From: Streptomyces sparsogenes
GTDB taxonomy: Bacteria; Actinomycetota; Actinomycetes; Streptomycetales; Streptomycetaceae
Assembly: GCF_001704635.1 (NCBI RefSeq)
Contig: NZ_MAXF01000129.1
Location: 1 to 63,315, forward strand
Reading direction: 5' to 3'
DNA length: 63,315 nt
In this document: positions 34,815 through 46,204 of the stretch, in pieces
Layout: the number at the start of each line of letters is the position of its first letter
Numbering within the stretch: the stretch's first letter is position 1
Program-made: the position numbers and the translations under genes
Notes under the pieces: generated by a model
The model's input: only the letters and a program-made list of their open reading frames with translations
Told to the model about the DNA's origin: nothing
Databases searched by the model: none

Positions 34815-35392
34815 GCGCCGCGACGACGACCGCGGGGATCGGCGGGCTCGACGGCGAGGAACTGCGCGGGCTGCTGCTCAGCCGGATCCTGGACGTGCCG
34901 GACTATCCGAAGCCGGGGGTGACGTTCAAGGACATCACCCCGCTGCTCGCCGACGCCGCCGCCTTCGGCGCGCTCACCCACGCGCTCGCCGAGCTGTGCG
35001 TCAAGCACCGCGCCACCAAGGTGGTGGGCCTGGAGGCGCGCGGCTTCATCCTGGCCGCCCCGGCCGCCGTGCGCGCCGGGATCGGCTTCGTCCCCGTGCG
35101 CAAGGCGGGCAAGCTCCCCGGGGCGACCCTGGGCCAGGCGTACGAGCTGGAGTACGGCACCGCGGAGATCGAGATCCACGCCGACGCGCTGGAGCCCGGC
35201 GACCGGGTCCTGGTCATCGACGACGTGCTCGCCACCGGCGGCACCGCCGAGGCGTCGCTGCGGCTCATCCGCCGCGCGGGGGCCGAGGTCGCCGGGGTCG
35301 CGGTGCTGCTGGAGCTCGGCTTCCTCGAAGGCCGCGGCCGCCTCCTCCCCACGCTCGACAGCGCCCCGCTGGAGGCCCTGATCACGGTCTGA
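34811..35392 (+). CDS. apt: adenine phosphoribosyltransferase
   Basis: 193 aa. The PRPP-binding loop is VLVIDDVLATGGTAEA, the N-terminal DYPKPGVTFKDITPLL is diagnostic, and GLEARGFIL follows. It salvages adenine to AMP. ATG overlaps the secF stop. relA follows in the same direction after a strong hairpin. Confidence 0.95.
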   Translation: MSAATTTAGIGGLDGEELRGLLLSRILDVPDYPKPGVTFKDITPLLADAAAFGALTHALAELCVKHRATKVVGLEARGFILAAPAAVRAGIGFVPVRKAGKLPGATLGQAYELEYGTAEIEIHADALEPGDRVLVIDDVLATGGTAEASLRLIRRAGAEVAGVAVLLELGFLEGRGRLLPTLDSAPLEALITV

Positions 35393-35426
35393 GCGAATCC
35401 GGCTCCGACCCGATCACGGTCTGAGC
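35380..35426. repeat. duplicated apt 3' end (15-bp direct repeat)
   Basis: GATCACGGTCTGAGC occurs at 35380-35394, spanning the last codons and TGA of apt, and exactly again at 35412-35426. A third, degenerate relative (GATCATGGTGTGAGC) is at 35429-35443. Confidence 0.85.
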
Positions 35427-35450
35427 CGGATCATGGTGTGAGCCGATCAT

Positions 35451-35492
35451 CCCGAGGGCGGGAGCCGGAACGATCCGGCTCCCGCCCTCGGG
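35451..35492 (+). terminator. strong hairpin between apt and relA
   Basis: A perfect 18-bp inverted repeat (arms 35451-35468 and 35475-35492, loop AACGAT) has no T-run. It lies 58 bp after apt and separates the sec-apt operon from relA. Confidence 0.85.
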
Positions 35493-35592
35493 CGTGACAG
35501 GGGCCGCGAGCGGTCGGGAGGCAAGTGGAGTGGCGGGATCGATACCATGGCACCCCGACCTCTTTGAGGCCCGGACCGCCTGAGGAGTGCTC

Positions 35593-38097
<2,505 letters not shown>

Positions 38098-38127
38098 GCC
38101 ACGCTGAGACACACAGCCGCATGGCAC

Positions 38128-38158
38128 GGCCCCCGGCGCGATCGATGCGCCGGGGGCC
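38128..38158 (+). terminator. relA terminator hairpin
   Basis: A 12-bp stem GGCCCCCGGCGC / GCGCCGGGGGCC, loop GATCGAT, lies 31 bp after the relA stop, flanked by imperfect CACACAGC/GCTGCCGTGTGTG outer pairing. It lies between relA and the convergent DUF349 gene. Confidence 0.8.
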
Positions 38159-38255
38159 GCTGCCGTGTGTGGTTCATCAGCCATCAATTGAGGAACCCCG
38201 ACGGCGAGTAACCACCTCCGCGAGAGCGGCGGCGGCTTAGCCGCAAAGAGGTGCC

Positions 38256-39485
38256 TCAGCCGCCGAACTCCTCCAGGCCCTTGAGCGCCTGGTCCAGCAG
38301 CGCCTGCCGGCCCTCCAGCTCCTTGGCGAGCTTGTCGGCCTTGGCGTTGTTGCCGGCCGCGCGCGCCGCGTCGATCTGCCCGCGGAGCTTGTCCACGGCG
38401 TCCTGGAGCTGACCGGTCAGCCCCTGGGCGCGGGCCCGCGCCTCGGGGTTCGTACGCCGCCACTCGGCCTCCTCGGCCTCCTGGATGGCGCGCTCCACCG
38501 CGTGCAGCCGGCCCTCGATCCGCGGCCGGGCGTCCCGCGGCACATGGCCGATGGCCTCCCAGCGCTCGTTGACCGAGCGGAAGGCCGCCCGCGCCGCCTT
38601 CAGATCGGAGATCGGAAGCAGCTTCTCCGCCTCGGCGACCAGCTCCTCCTTGCGGGTCAGATTCTCCCGCTGCTCCGCGTCGCGCTCCGCGAACACCGCG
38701 CTGCGGGCCTGGAAGAAGACATCCTGAGCGCCGCGGAAGCGGTTCCACAGGTCGTCCTCGGCCTCGCGCTGGGCGCGCCCGGCCGCCTTCCACTCGGCCA
38801 TCAGCTCCCGGTAGCGCGCGGCGGTCGGACCCCAGTCGGTGGAGTCGGACAGCGACTCGGCCTCGGCGACCAGCTTCTCCTTGGCCTGCCGGGCAGTCTC
38901 GCGCTGCGCGTCCAGCGCCGCGAAGTGCGCCTTGCGCCGCTTGGAGAACGCCGAGCGGGCGTGCGAGAAGCGGTGCCACAGCTCGTCGTCGGTCCGGCGG
39001 TCCAGGCGCGGCAGGCCCTTCCAGGTGTCGACCAGCGCGCGCAGCCGCTCCCCGGCCGCTCGCCACTGCTCGCTGGCGGCCAGCTCCTCGGCCTCGGCGA
39101 CCAGCGCCTCCTTGGCCCGCCGGGCCTCGTCGGCCTGCACCGCCTTGGCCGCGCGGCGCTCCTCCCGGCGCGCCTCGACATCGCCGGCGAGCTTGTCGAG
39201 CCGCTTCCTGAGCGCCTCCAGGTCACCGACCACATGGTGCTCGTCGACCTGCCGGCGGATGTGCTCGATGGCAGCCGTCGCGTCCTTGGCCGACAGGTCC
39301 GTGGTCCGGACCCGGCGCTCGAGGAGGCCGATCTCGACGACCAGGCCCTCGTACTTGCGCTCGAAGTAGGCGAGGGCCTCTTCAGGAGATCCCGCCTGCC
39401 ACGATCCGACGACCTGCTCGCCGTCGGCCGTACGCACGTACACGGTCCCCGTCTCGTCGACGCGGCCCCAAGGCTCGCTGCTCAC
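38256..39485 (-). CDS. DUF349 domain-containing coiled-coil protein
   Basis: 409 aa, highly charged and helical, with three or more DUF349 repeats of the pattern LVDTWKGLPRLDRRTDDELWHRF ending near W/F-x-F. It is almost entirely predicted coiled coil and has no catalytic motif. GTG 39485 is preceded by GGAGG. The cellular role is not established. It converges on relA. Confidence 0.88.
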   Translation of the reverse strand: MSSEPWGRVDETGTVYVRTADGEQVVGSWQAGSPEEALAYFERKYEGLVVEIGLLERRVRTTDLSAKDATAAIEHIRRQVDEHHVVGDLEALRKRLDKLAGDVEARREERRAAKAVQADEARRAKEALVAEAEELAASEQWRAAGERLRALVDTWKGLPRLDRRTDDELWHRFSHARSAFSKRRKAHFAALDAQRETARQAKEKLVAEAESLSDSTDWGPTAARYRELMAEWKAAGRAQREAEDDLWNRFRGAQDVFFQARSAVFAERDAEQRENLTRKEELVAEAEKLLPISDLKAARAAFRSVNERWEAIGHVPRDARPRIEGRLHAVERAIQEAEEAEWRRTNPEARARAQGLTGQLQDAVDKLRGQIDAARAAGNNAKADKLAKELEGRQALLDQALKGLEEFGG

Positions 39486-39696
39486 AGCGCCTCCTCCACA
39501 TGATGCCGGGGCGGGCGCGCGGCCCGCGGGCATCGTCCACAGTTTCTTACGGCCGGCCGGGAGCCACCCTGACCGGTCTCGCGGCAGGGTGCGCCGACGG
39601 AGGCAAGCACCCTGTACAACGCCAACATAGGCGACCGGCGGCCCGGCTGTCCGTATCCTGCGCGACCGAAATTTCGCAGTACGCGCGCCGGAGCCG

Positions 39697-40572
39697 TCAG
39701 GACTTGGTGACCGTGGCCTTGTTGATCAGCACGGTGGCGTTCGGAGCGGTGTTCCCGGTCTGCGGGTCCGGCGCCGTCGCGCCCGCGTTCCCGATCTTCG
39801 TCAGGACCTTCATGCTGTCCTTGTCGAGAATGCCGAAGGGCGTGTAGTACGGCGGGAGCTGGCTGTCCTTGTAGACCAGGAAGAACTGGCTGCCGCCGCT
39901 GTTCTTGCCCTTGTTGGTCTGCGGGTCGAACTGGTTGGCCATCGCGACCGTGCCGGCCGGGTACGTGTTGCCCTTGATCCTGGAGTCCTTCAGGTTCTCG
40001 TCCGGGATGGTGTAGCCGGGGCCGCCCATGCCGGTGGCCTTCGGGTCGCCGCACTGCAGCACGAAGATCCCCTGGTTCGTCAGCCGGTGGCACTTGGTGT
40101 GGTCGAAGTAGCCCTTTCCGGCCAGGAACGCGAAGGAGTTCACGGTGTGCGGGGCCTTGGCCGCGTCCATGGTGACGGTCATGTCACCGCAGGTGGTCTC
40201 CAGCTTCATGGCGTAGGTGGCCGACTTGTCGATGGTGACGTCCGGCTCCTTCTTCCACGACATGGTCTTCGGCTTCTGCTTCCCGGCCGCCTTGGCCCCC
40301 TTGGCGCAGGGGTCCGGCGCCTTGGTGGTGGGGGTGGGGGAGGGCGTGGGCATCGTGGGCTCGGCGGCCTTGTCGGACTCCTTCTTGCCGTCGCCGCCGG
40401 ACAGGGCGCTCACGGCGGTCACCACCCCGCCCGCCGCCAGGACCACGGCCAGCGTGGAGGCGATCACCACATTGCGGCGGCGGCGCTTGTGCCGGGCGGT
40501 CTCCCGGCGCTGCTGCTGCCGAAGGTACTTCTCCCGTGCGAGCTGCCGCCGCCGCTGCTCGTTACTGACCAC
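39697..40572 (-). CDS. extracytoplasmic cyclophilin-type peptidyl-prolyl isomerase
   Basis: 291 aa. A basic cytoplasmic N-terminus and one transmembrane segment (about 34-56) are followed by a Pro/Thr/Lys linker and a cyclophilin domain (about 120-291) with HTVNSFAFLAGKGYFD, CHRLTNQGIFVLQCGD and NSGGSQFFLVY. It is anchored outside the membrane, where it could help fold exported proteins. The start GTG 40572 follows GGGAGACG. It is divergent from the metallo-hydrolase gene. Confidence 0.92.
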   Translation of the reverse strand: MVSNEQRRRQLAREKYLRQQQRRETARHKRRRRNVVIASTLAVVLAAGGVVTAVSALSGGDGKKESDKAAEPTMPTPSPTPTTKAPDPCAKGAKAAGKQKPKTMSWKKEPDVTIDKSATYAMKLETTCGDMTVTMDAAKAPHTVNSFAFLAGKGYFDHTKCHRLTNQGIFVLQCGDPKATGMGGPGYTIPDENLKDSRIKGNTYPAGTVAMANQFDPQTNKGKNSGGSQFFLVYKDSQLPPYYTPFGILDKDSMKVLTKIGNAGATAPDPQTGNTAPNATVLINKATVTKS

Positions 40573-40718
40573 CGGGTCGTCTCCCTCATCGTGGGCCGTC
40601 GCTGTCGTGTGTGATGACTCGGCCGTACCGTATACGGGTTCGCTATGGCGGGAGCGCCGCCGGTAGGCTCTGAACGGCCAAACTTCCAAACTTCTGCCAG
40701 CGACTCTTAAGGACGATC

Positions 40719-41435
40719 GTGCTCATTGCCGGGTTCCCCGCCGGGGCCTGGGGGACCAACTGCTACCTGGTCGCCCCCGCCGCCGGTGAGGAGTGCGTGA
40801 TCATCGACCCGGGCCACCAGGCGGCCCAGGGAGTCGAGGAGACACTCGCCAAGCATCGGCTCAAGCCCGTCGCCGTCGTCCTCACCCACGGCCACCTCGA
40901 CCACGTCGCCTCGGTGGTCCCGGTCTGCGGCGCCCATGACGTACCGGCCTGGATCCACCCGGCCGACCGCTACATGATGAGCGACCCGGCGAAGGCCTTC
41001 GGGCGCTCCATCGGGCTGCCGCTCCTGGGCGAGCTGACCGTGGGCGAGCCGGACGACCTCAAGGAGCTGACCGACGGCGCGCGGCTGGAGCTGGCCGGTC
41101 TCGAGTTCTCCGTCGCGCACGCCCCGGGCCATACCAAGGGGTCGGTGACCTTCCGGCTGCCCGAGCGGGCGGACATCCCGTCCGTCTTCTTCTCGGGCGA
41201 CCTGCTCTTCGCCGGCTCCATCGGACGCACCGATCTGCCCGGCGGCGACCACGCCGAGATCCTCGAGTCCCTGGCCCGTGTGGTCCTGCCGCTCGACGAC
41301 TCGACCGTGGTGCTGTCCGGCCACGGCCCCCAGACCAGCATCGGCCGCGAGCGCGCCACCAACCCGTTCCTGCGGCAGGTGGCCGACGGCCTCGGAGACG
41401 GCGCCCCGGCGCCGGCTCCGCGACGAGGAATGTGA
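40719..41435 (+). CDS. metallo-beta-lactamase-fold hydrolase (glyoxalase II-like)
   Basis: 238 aa. The metal-binding motif is THGHLDH, with later ligands in AHAPGHTKGS, FSGDLLF and LSGHGPQT. The pattern is that of glyoxalase II-like thioester hydrolases. GTG start with AAGGA upstream. hisS starts 14 bp after the stop, so the two are co-transcribed. Substrate unknown. Confidence 0.9.
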   Translation: MLIAGFPAGAWGTNCYLVAPAAGEECVIIDPGHQAAQGVEETLAKHRLKPVAVVLTHGHLDHVASVVPVCGAHDVPAWIHPADRYMMSDPAKAFGRSIGLPLLGELTVGEPDDLKELTDGARLELAGLEFSVAHAPGHTKGSVTFRLPERADIPSVFFSGDLLFAGSIGRTDLPGGDHAEILESLARVVLPLDDSTVVLSGHGPQTSIGRERATNPFLRQVADGLGDGAPAPAPRRGM

Positions 41436-41448
41436 CGAGAGACCTTCC

Positions 41449-42711
41449 GTGAGCACCTTCAAGGCCCCCCGGGGCACCTATGACCTGATCCCGCCGGCCT
41501 CCGCGGCCTACCTCGCGGTGCGCGACGCCATCGCCGCCCCGCTCAAGCGGTCCGGCTACGGCTACGTCGAGACGCCCGGCTTCGAGAACGTCGAGCTGTT
41601 CGCGCGCGGTGTCGGCGAGTCCACCGACATCGTCACCAAGGAGATGTACACCCTCACCACCAAGGGCGGCGACCAGCTCGCGCTGCGCCCCGAGGGCACC
41701 GCCTCCGTACTGCGCGCGGCGCTGGAGGCCAACCTCCACAAGGCCGGGAACCTGCCGGTCAAGCTCTGGTACTCCGGCTCGTACTACCGCTACGAGCGCC
41801 CCCAGAAGGGCCGCTACCGCCACTTCTCGCAGGTCGGCGCGGAGGCGATCGGCGCCGAGGACCCGGCGCTCGATGCCGAGCTGATCATCCTGGCCCACGA
41901 CGCGTACCGCTCGCTGGGGCTGCGGAACTTCCGGATCCTGCTGAACTCGCTGGGCGACGCCGCCTGCCGCCCCGCCTACCGGGCCGCCCTCCAGGACTTC
42001 CTGCGCGCGCTCGACCTCGACGAGGACACCCGGCGCCGGATCGAGATCAACCCGCTGCGGGTCCTCGACGACAAGCGCGAGGCGGTGCAGAAGCAGCTCG
42101 TCGGCGCGCCGGTGCTCGGCGACCACCTGTGCGAGGAGTGCAAGCGGTACCACGAGCAGGTGCGGGAGCTGCTGACCGCCGAGGGCGTGGCCTTCGAGGA
42201 CGACCCCAAGCTGGTGCGCGGCCTCGACTACTACACCCGCACCACCTTCGAGTTCGTCCACGACGGGCTCGGCTCGCAGTCCGCGGTCGGCGGCGGCGGC
42301 CGCTACGACGGCCTCTCCGAGATGATCGGCGGGCCGGCGCTGCCCTCGGTGGGCTGGGCGCTCGGCGTGGACCGCACGGTGCTGGCCCTGGAGGCCGAGG
42401 GCATCGAGCTGGACCTGCCCCCCGCCACCAGCGTGTTCGCCGTGCCGCTCGGCGAGGAGGCGCGCAAGGTGCTGTTCGGCACGGTCGCCGCGCTGCGCCG
42501 GGCGGGCGTCGCCACCGACTTCGCGTACGGCGGCAAGGGTGTGAAGGCGGCGATGAAGGCCGCGAACCGGAGCGGTGCGCGGCTCGCGGTCATCGCGGGG
42601 GAGCGGGACCTCGAGGAGGGCGTGGTCCAGCTGAAGGACCTGGAGTCCGGGGAGCAGACGCCGGTCCCGCTGGACGGCGTCGTCGAAGCGGTCCGCGCCC
42701 GCCTCGGCTGA
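41449..42711 (+). CDS. hisS: histidyl-tRNA synthetase
   Basis: 420 aa class II synthetase. It begins with APRGTYDLIPP. Motif 2 is YRYERPQKGRYRHFSQVG, the histidine-specific RGLDYYTRTTFEF and GGGGRYDGL blocks follow, and the C-terminal anticodon domain starts near 330. GTG start. The end of the gene is reiterated twice downstream. Confidence 0.96.
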   Translation: MSTFKAPRGTYDLIPPASAAYLAVRDAIAAPLKRSGYGYVETPGFENVELFARGVGESTDIVTKEMYTLTTKGGDQLALRPEGTASVLRAALEANLHKAGNLPVKLWYSGSYYRYERPQKGRYRHFSQVGAEAIGAEDPALDAELIILAHDAYRSLGLRNFRILLNSLGDAACRPAYRAALQDFLRALDLDEDTRRRIEINPLRVLDDKREAVQKQLVGAPVLGDHLCEECKRYHEQVRELLTAEGVAFEDDPKLVRGLDYYTRTTFEFVHDGLGSQSAVGGGGRYDGLSEMIGGPALPSVGWALGVDRTVLALEAEGIELDLPPATSVFAVPLGEEARKVLFGTVAALRRAGVATDFAYGGKGVKAAMKAANRSGARLAVIAGERDLEEGVVQLKDLESGEQTPVPLDGVVEAVRARLG

Positions 42712-42782
42712 CCCCGCCCGGGTCCGCGTCCGCCTCGGCGCCCCCGCCCGGGTCCGCGTCCGCCGCGGCTGACCCCCGCCCG
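42691..42782. repeat. three ~31-bp tandem repeats spanning the hisS stop codon
   Basis: Units at 42691-42721, 42722-42751 and 42752-42782 share GTCCGCG-CCGCC-CGGC-G-CCCCGCCCG. Unit 1 contains the last codons and TGA of hisS. Units 2 and 3 are diverged copies, and unit 3 even keeps the TGA. Confidence 0.85.
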
Positions 42783-43011
42783 CGCAGTCCCCTATCCGCC
42801 CCCGCCGTCAATCCGGCGGGGGCGGATTCACTCCGGCGATCCGGGACCGCCGTGACCACCCCGCCGAGGCCCGGTCCGGCCCGGTCAGCGCGGCTTTACG
42901 CCCACCCGACGGGTGCCGGAGCAGGATGGGCCGGACGGCCCTGATTCTCCCGAAGAGACGCTGCGGCCGTCCCCGATGCGGCAGAATGTCCGTGCTCGAC
43001 GGGGGCTGGAC
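42712..43011. other. 300-bp gap between hisS and the VKOR gene
   Basis: This stretch holds the two extra copies of the hisS 3' end, the hairpin at 42794-42827, and then about 180 bp that should contain the VKOR promoter. An in-frame GTG at 42913 would extend the VKOR protein, but the extension is disordered and unconvincing. I see no other gene. Confidence 0.6.
42794..42827 (+). terminator. hisS terminator hairpin
   Basis: A 14-bp stem ATCCGCCCCCGCCG / CGGCGGGGGCGGAT with a 6-nt loop, and no T-run. It follows the tandem repeats. Confidence 0.8.
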
Positions 43012-43704
43012 ATGGCGGACACGGCGGGACGACGGAACGGCGATATGGCGACGACAGCGGTGGACGAGGTGCACTCCGACCAGGCGCGGCAGGACGGCGC
43101 GCGGGTCGCGGTCGGGGGCGGCCGGGCATTCGCCCTGCTGCTCGTGATCACCGGCGCGCTCGGACTGCTGGCCGCATGGGTCATCACGATCGACAAGAAC
43201 AAGATCCTTGAAGCCAAGGCCAACGGCACGCACTTCACGCCCGGCTGCAGCCTCAACCCGATCGTGTCCTGCGGCAACATCATGGAGAGCGACCAGGCGC
43301 AGGCGTTCGGCTTCCCCAACCCGATGCTCGGGCTGGTCGCCTACGGGATCGTCATCTGCGTGGGGATGTCCCTGCTGGCCGGGGCCCGCTTCCCCCGCTG
43401 GTACTGGCTGACCTTCAACGCCGGCGCCCTATGCGGCGTCGGATTCTGCGCCTGGCTGCAGTACCAGTCGCTGTACGTCATCGGCTCGCTGTGCCTGTGG
43501 TGCTGCCTGGCCTGGGTCGCCACCATCGTCCTGTTCTGCTACGTCACCGGCAAGAACATCAAGCACGGGTTCCTGCCCGTGCCCGCCGGGCTCCGGCGCG
43601 GGCTGCTGGAGTTCCACTGGGTGGTGCCGGTGCTGTGGGTCGGCGTCATCGGCATGCTGATCCTGACCCGGTGGTGGAACTTCTGGACCGGCGGCCAGGC
43701 CTGA
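43012..43704 (+). CDS. vitamin K epoxide reductase family (VKOR) membrane protein
   Basis: 230 aa with four to five transmembrane segments. The loop cysteine pair C79 (HFTPGCSLNP) and C87 (VSCGNIM) and the active-site C161-L-W-C164 in SLCLWCC match bacterial VKOR. The enzyme reoxidises Dsb-type thiol oxidases using quinone, so it drives disulfide formation outside the membrane. No fused or adjacent thioredoxin-like partner is present. I chose ATG 43012; a GTG at 42913 and an ATG at 43045 are alternatives. Confidence 0.9.
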   Translation: MADTAGRRNGDMATTAVDEVHSDQARQDGARVAVGGGRAFALLLVITGALGLLAAWVITIDKNKILEAKANGTHFTPGCSLNPIVSCGNIMESDQAQAFGFPNPMLGLVAYGIVICVGMSLLAGARFPRWYWLTFNAGALCGVGFCAWLQYQSLYVIGSLCLWCCLAWVATIVLFCYVTGKNIKHGFLPVPAGLRRGLLEFHWVVPVLWVGVIGMLILTRWWNFWTGGQA

Positions 43705-43787
43705 CCCGCCGCGCTCGGACCGGTCGGTCGCGCCGGCCCGTCGCGCTGCCCGGCGGCGCTGTCGGTGGGGTGGCATAGGCTTCCCGC

Positions 43788-45257
43788 GTGGAGCCAGACC
43801 TGTTCACCGCCGCCGCAGAGGAACGCCAGGAGAAGGACCCGGCCAGCACCCCGCTGGCCGTGCGCATGCGCCCGCGCACGCTCGACGAGGTCGTGGGCCA
43901 GCAGCATCTGCTGCGGCCCGGTTCCCCGCTGCGGCGGCTCGTCGGCGAGGGCGGCGGCGGCCCCGCCGGGCCGTCCTCGGTCATCCTGTGGGGCCCGCCC
44001 GGCATCGGCAAGACGACCCTGGCGTACGTCGTCAGCCAGGCCACCCAGAAGCGCTTCGTCGAGCTGTCGGCGATCACGGCGGGCGTGAAGGAGGTGCGGG
44101 CCGTCATCGACGGCGCGCGCCGCTCCTCCGGGGCGTACGGGCGGGACACCGTGCTCTTCCTCGACGAGATCCACCGCTTCAGCAAGGCCCAGCAGGACTC
44201 ACTGCTGCCCGCCGTCGAGAACCGCTGGGTCACGCTCATCGCGGCCACCACGGAGAATCCCTACTTCTCCGTCATCTCCCCGCTGCTGTCGCGCTCGCTG
44301 CTGCTCACCCTGGAGCCGCTGACCGACGACGACCTGCGCGGGCTGCTGCGCCGCGCCCTGACCGACGAGCGCGGCCTCGGCGGCGCGGTCACGCTCCCCG
44401 AGGACGCCGAGGGCCATCTGCTGCGGATCGCGGGCGGCGACGCGCGGCGCGCGCTGACCGCGCTGGAGGCGGGCGCCGGGGCGGCGCTGGCCAAGGGCGA
44501 GCCGACGATCACCCTCACGACGCTGGAGGAGGCGGTCGACCGCGCCGCGGTGAAGTACGACCGCGCCGGCGACCAGCACTACGACGTGGCCAGCGCCCTG
44601 ATCAAGTCCATCCGCGGCTCGGATGTGGACGCGGCGCTGCACTACCTGGCCCGGATGATCGAGGCGGGGGAGGACCCGCGGTTCATCGCGCGGCGGCTGA
44701 TGATCTCCGCGAGCGAGGACATCGGGCTCGCCGACCCGACCGCTCTGCAGACGGCCGTGGCCGCCGCCCAGGCGGTCGCGCTGATCGGCTTCCCCGAGGC
44801 GGCACTGACCCTCGGCCACGCCACGGTGGCGCTGGCGCTGGCCCCCAAGTCCAACGCGGTCACCCGCGCGATCGGCGACGCCCTCGCCGACGTCCGCGCG
44901 GGGCTCGCCGGCCCGGTCCCGCCGCACCTGCGCGACGGCCACTACAAGGGCGCCGAGAAACTGGGGCACGCGCAGGGCTATCTCTACCCGCACGACCTGC
45001 CGGGCGGGATCGCGGCGCAGCAGTACGCGCCGGACAAGATCCACGGCAAGCGGTACTACGAGCCGACGCGCTACGGCGCGGAGGCCCGCTACGCGGACGT
45101 CGTCGAGCGCGTCCGGGCCCGCCTCCGCGGCGAAGCCCCGCCCCAGCCCCCGCGCCCGCCCCAGCCCGCCGGTCCGGGCGCCTCGGGTGAGTCGGGTGAG
45201 TCGGGCCCCTCGTCCGAGGCGCCGCCCTCCGACGGCCCGGCCGCCGCGGAGTCCTAG
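43788..45257 (+). CDS. rarA: replication-associated recombination AAA+ ATPase RarA/MgsA
   Basis: 489 aa. Walker A GPPGIGKTTLAY, Walker B LFLDEIHRF, sensor 1 AATTENPYF, then the RarA-specific lid and tetramerisation domains (ISASEDIGLADP ... YLYPHDLPGGIAAQQY). It has a disordered Pro/Ser tail. It acts at stalled replication forks. GTG start without a clear ribosome-binding site. Confidence 0.94.
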   Translation: MEPDLFTAAAEERQEKDPASTPLAVRMRPRTLDEVVGQQHLLRPGSPLRRLVGEGGGGPAGPSSVILWGPPGIGKTTLAYVVSQATQKRFVELSAITAGVKEVRAVIDGARRSSGAYGRDTVLFLDEIHRFSKAQQDSLLPAVENRWVTLIAATTENPYFSVISPLLSRSLLLTLEPLTDDDLRGLLRRALTDERGLGGAVTLPEDAEGHLLRIAGGDARRALTALEAGAGAALAKGEPTITLTTLEEAVDRAAVKYDRAGDQHYDVASALIKSIRGSDVDAALHYLARMIEAGEDPRFIARRLMISASEDIGLADPTALQTAVAAAQAVALIGFPEAALTLGHATVALALAPKSNAVTRAIGDALADVRAGLAGPVPPHLRDGHYKGAEKLGHAQGYLYPHDLPGGIAAQQYAPDKIHGKRYYEPTRYGAEARYADVVERVRARLRGEAPPQPPRPPQPAGPGASGESGESGPSSEAPPSDGPAAAES

Positions 45258-45275
45258 GGGCCGCTGGGCAGGGCC

Positions 45276-46148
45276 CTACTCCGTCGCCGCCTCGAAGAGC
45301 GCGTGCATCGCCCGGCGGAGCTCGGAAATGTTCCGTACCGGCTCGGGGAAGTCGAAGCGCGCGTCGAAGGGCGCGCCGGGCGCGTCGGGGAAGCGGACGC
45401 GGAGGCCGAAGCGGTCCAGGGCGACCGGGACCGCGCGTCCGCGCGCACCGCACGCGCGGTCCGGGTGGTCGCCGAGCAGGGCGCACAGGCCGCGCATCCG
45501 GTCGTCGTGGGCGGCGTGCAGATGCTGGAGGAGCTCGGCCTCGTGCGGGGCGAGCGGGTCGGGCGCGGCGGTCGCGAAGTCCTCGGGCTCGACCGGCTCC
45601 GCGCCCCACAGGTCGTCCACCCACGCCTCGCCGACCTCCAGCCGCAGCAGCGCCCATCCGCCGCCGTCCCCGGCCAGCGCCTCGCGCAGGCCGAGCAGCT
45701 TCCCGACCGGGTGCCGCCGGGCCAGCAGCGCAGCGCTCGCCGCGCGGTCCCGGTCGCGTACGGGCGTGAGCCACCCGCCGACCCAGGCGCGCCCGCGGAT
45801 CCGGTGGGGGACGGCCACCGGAGCGACGTCTGTGATCTCCATCACGCAGGTCAGCTCGTCGTCCTGGGCGTACGTCGCGGCGCGGGCGGCGGCCCCGGCG
45901 CCGGGGAGGAGCAGGAGCAGATCGCCGTCGGGGGTGACGGCGCGCGCGGCGGGGAGGTCGGCGGCGGGCTCGTCGGTGGCGGCCGCGGCCTCGATTCCGG
46001 GAATGGAGAGCGACGCCGTAGCCTTGGACTCGACGAGAGTACGTACCCGCTCCGCCGCCGATGGCCGTGGAGCGTCTTCCCCGGGACGCGGCTGACCCTC
46101 CTCGGTGCTCTGAGCAGCGCTGGGCAGGGGGATCCCAGGTCGAAACAT
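45276..46148 (-). CDS. DUF2470 domain protein, iron-box controlled
   Basis: 290 aa. The N-terminal part contains a split-barrel-like region (DGDLLLLLPG ... DELTCVMEITDVAPV). The C-terminal hundred residues (EAELLQHLHAAHDDRMRGL ... ALDRFGLRVRF) match DUF2470, the domain found at the end of HugZ-type heme-utilisation proteins. A DmdR/DtxR-type iron box lies 15-33 bp before the ATG, so the gene should be repressed by iron. A role in heme or iron use is inferred from domain and operator. Confidence 0.78.
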   Translation of the reverse strand: MFRPGIPLPSAAQSTEEGQPRPGEDAPRPSAAERVRTLVESKATASLSIPGIEAAAATDEPAADLPAARAVTPDGDLLLLLPGAGAAARAATYAQDDELTCVMEITDVAPVAVPHRIRGRAWVGGWLTPVRDRDRAASAALLARRHPVGKLLGLREALAGDGGGWALLRLEVGEAWVDDLWGAEPVEPEDFATAAPDPLAPHEAELLQHLHAAHDDRMRGLCALLGDHPDRACGARGRAVPVALDRFGLRVRFPDAPGAPFDARFDFPEPVRNISELRRAMHALFEAATE

Positions 46149-46162
46149 GCGTCCTCCTCGGC

Positions 46163-46181
46163 TAAGGTAAGGCTCACCTAA
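46163..46181. promoter_or_regulatory. DmdR/DtxR-type iron box
   Basis: 19-bp imperfect palindrome TAAGGTAAGGCTCACCTAA, very close to the actinobacterial iron-repressor consensus TTAGGTTAGGCTAACCTAA. It lies between the DUF2470 gene (minus) and rpsD (plus), 15 bp from the former start and 23 bp from the latter. Confidence 0.88.
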
Positions 46182-46204
46182 CTTATATCGGAGGTTCGTT
46201 CCCC

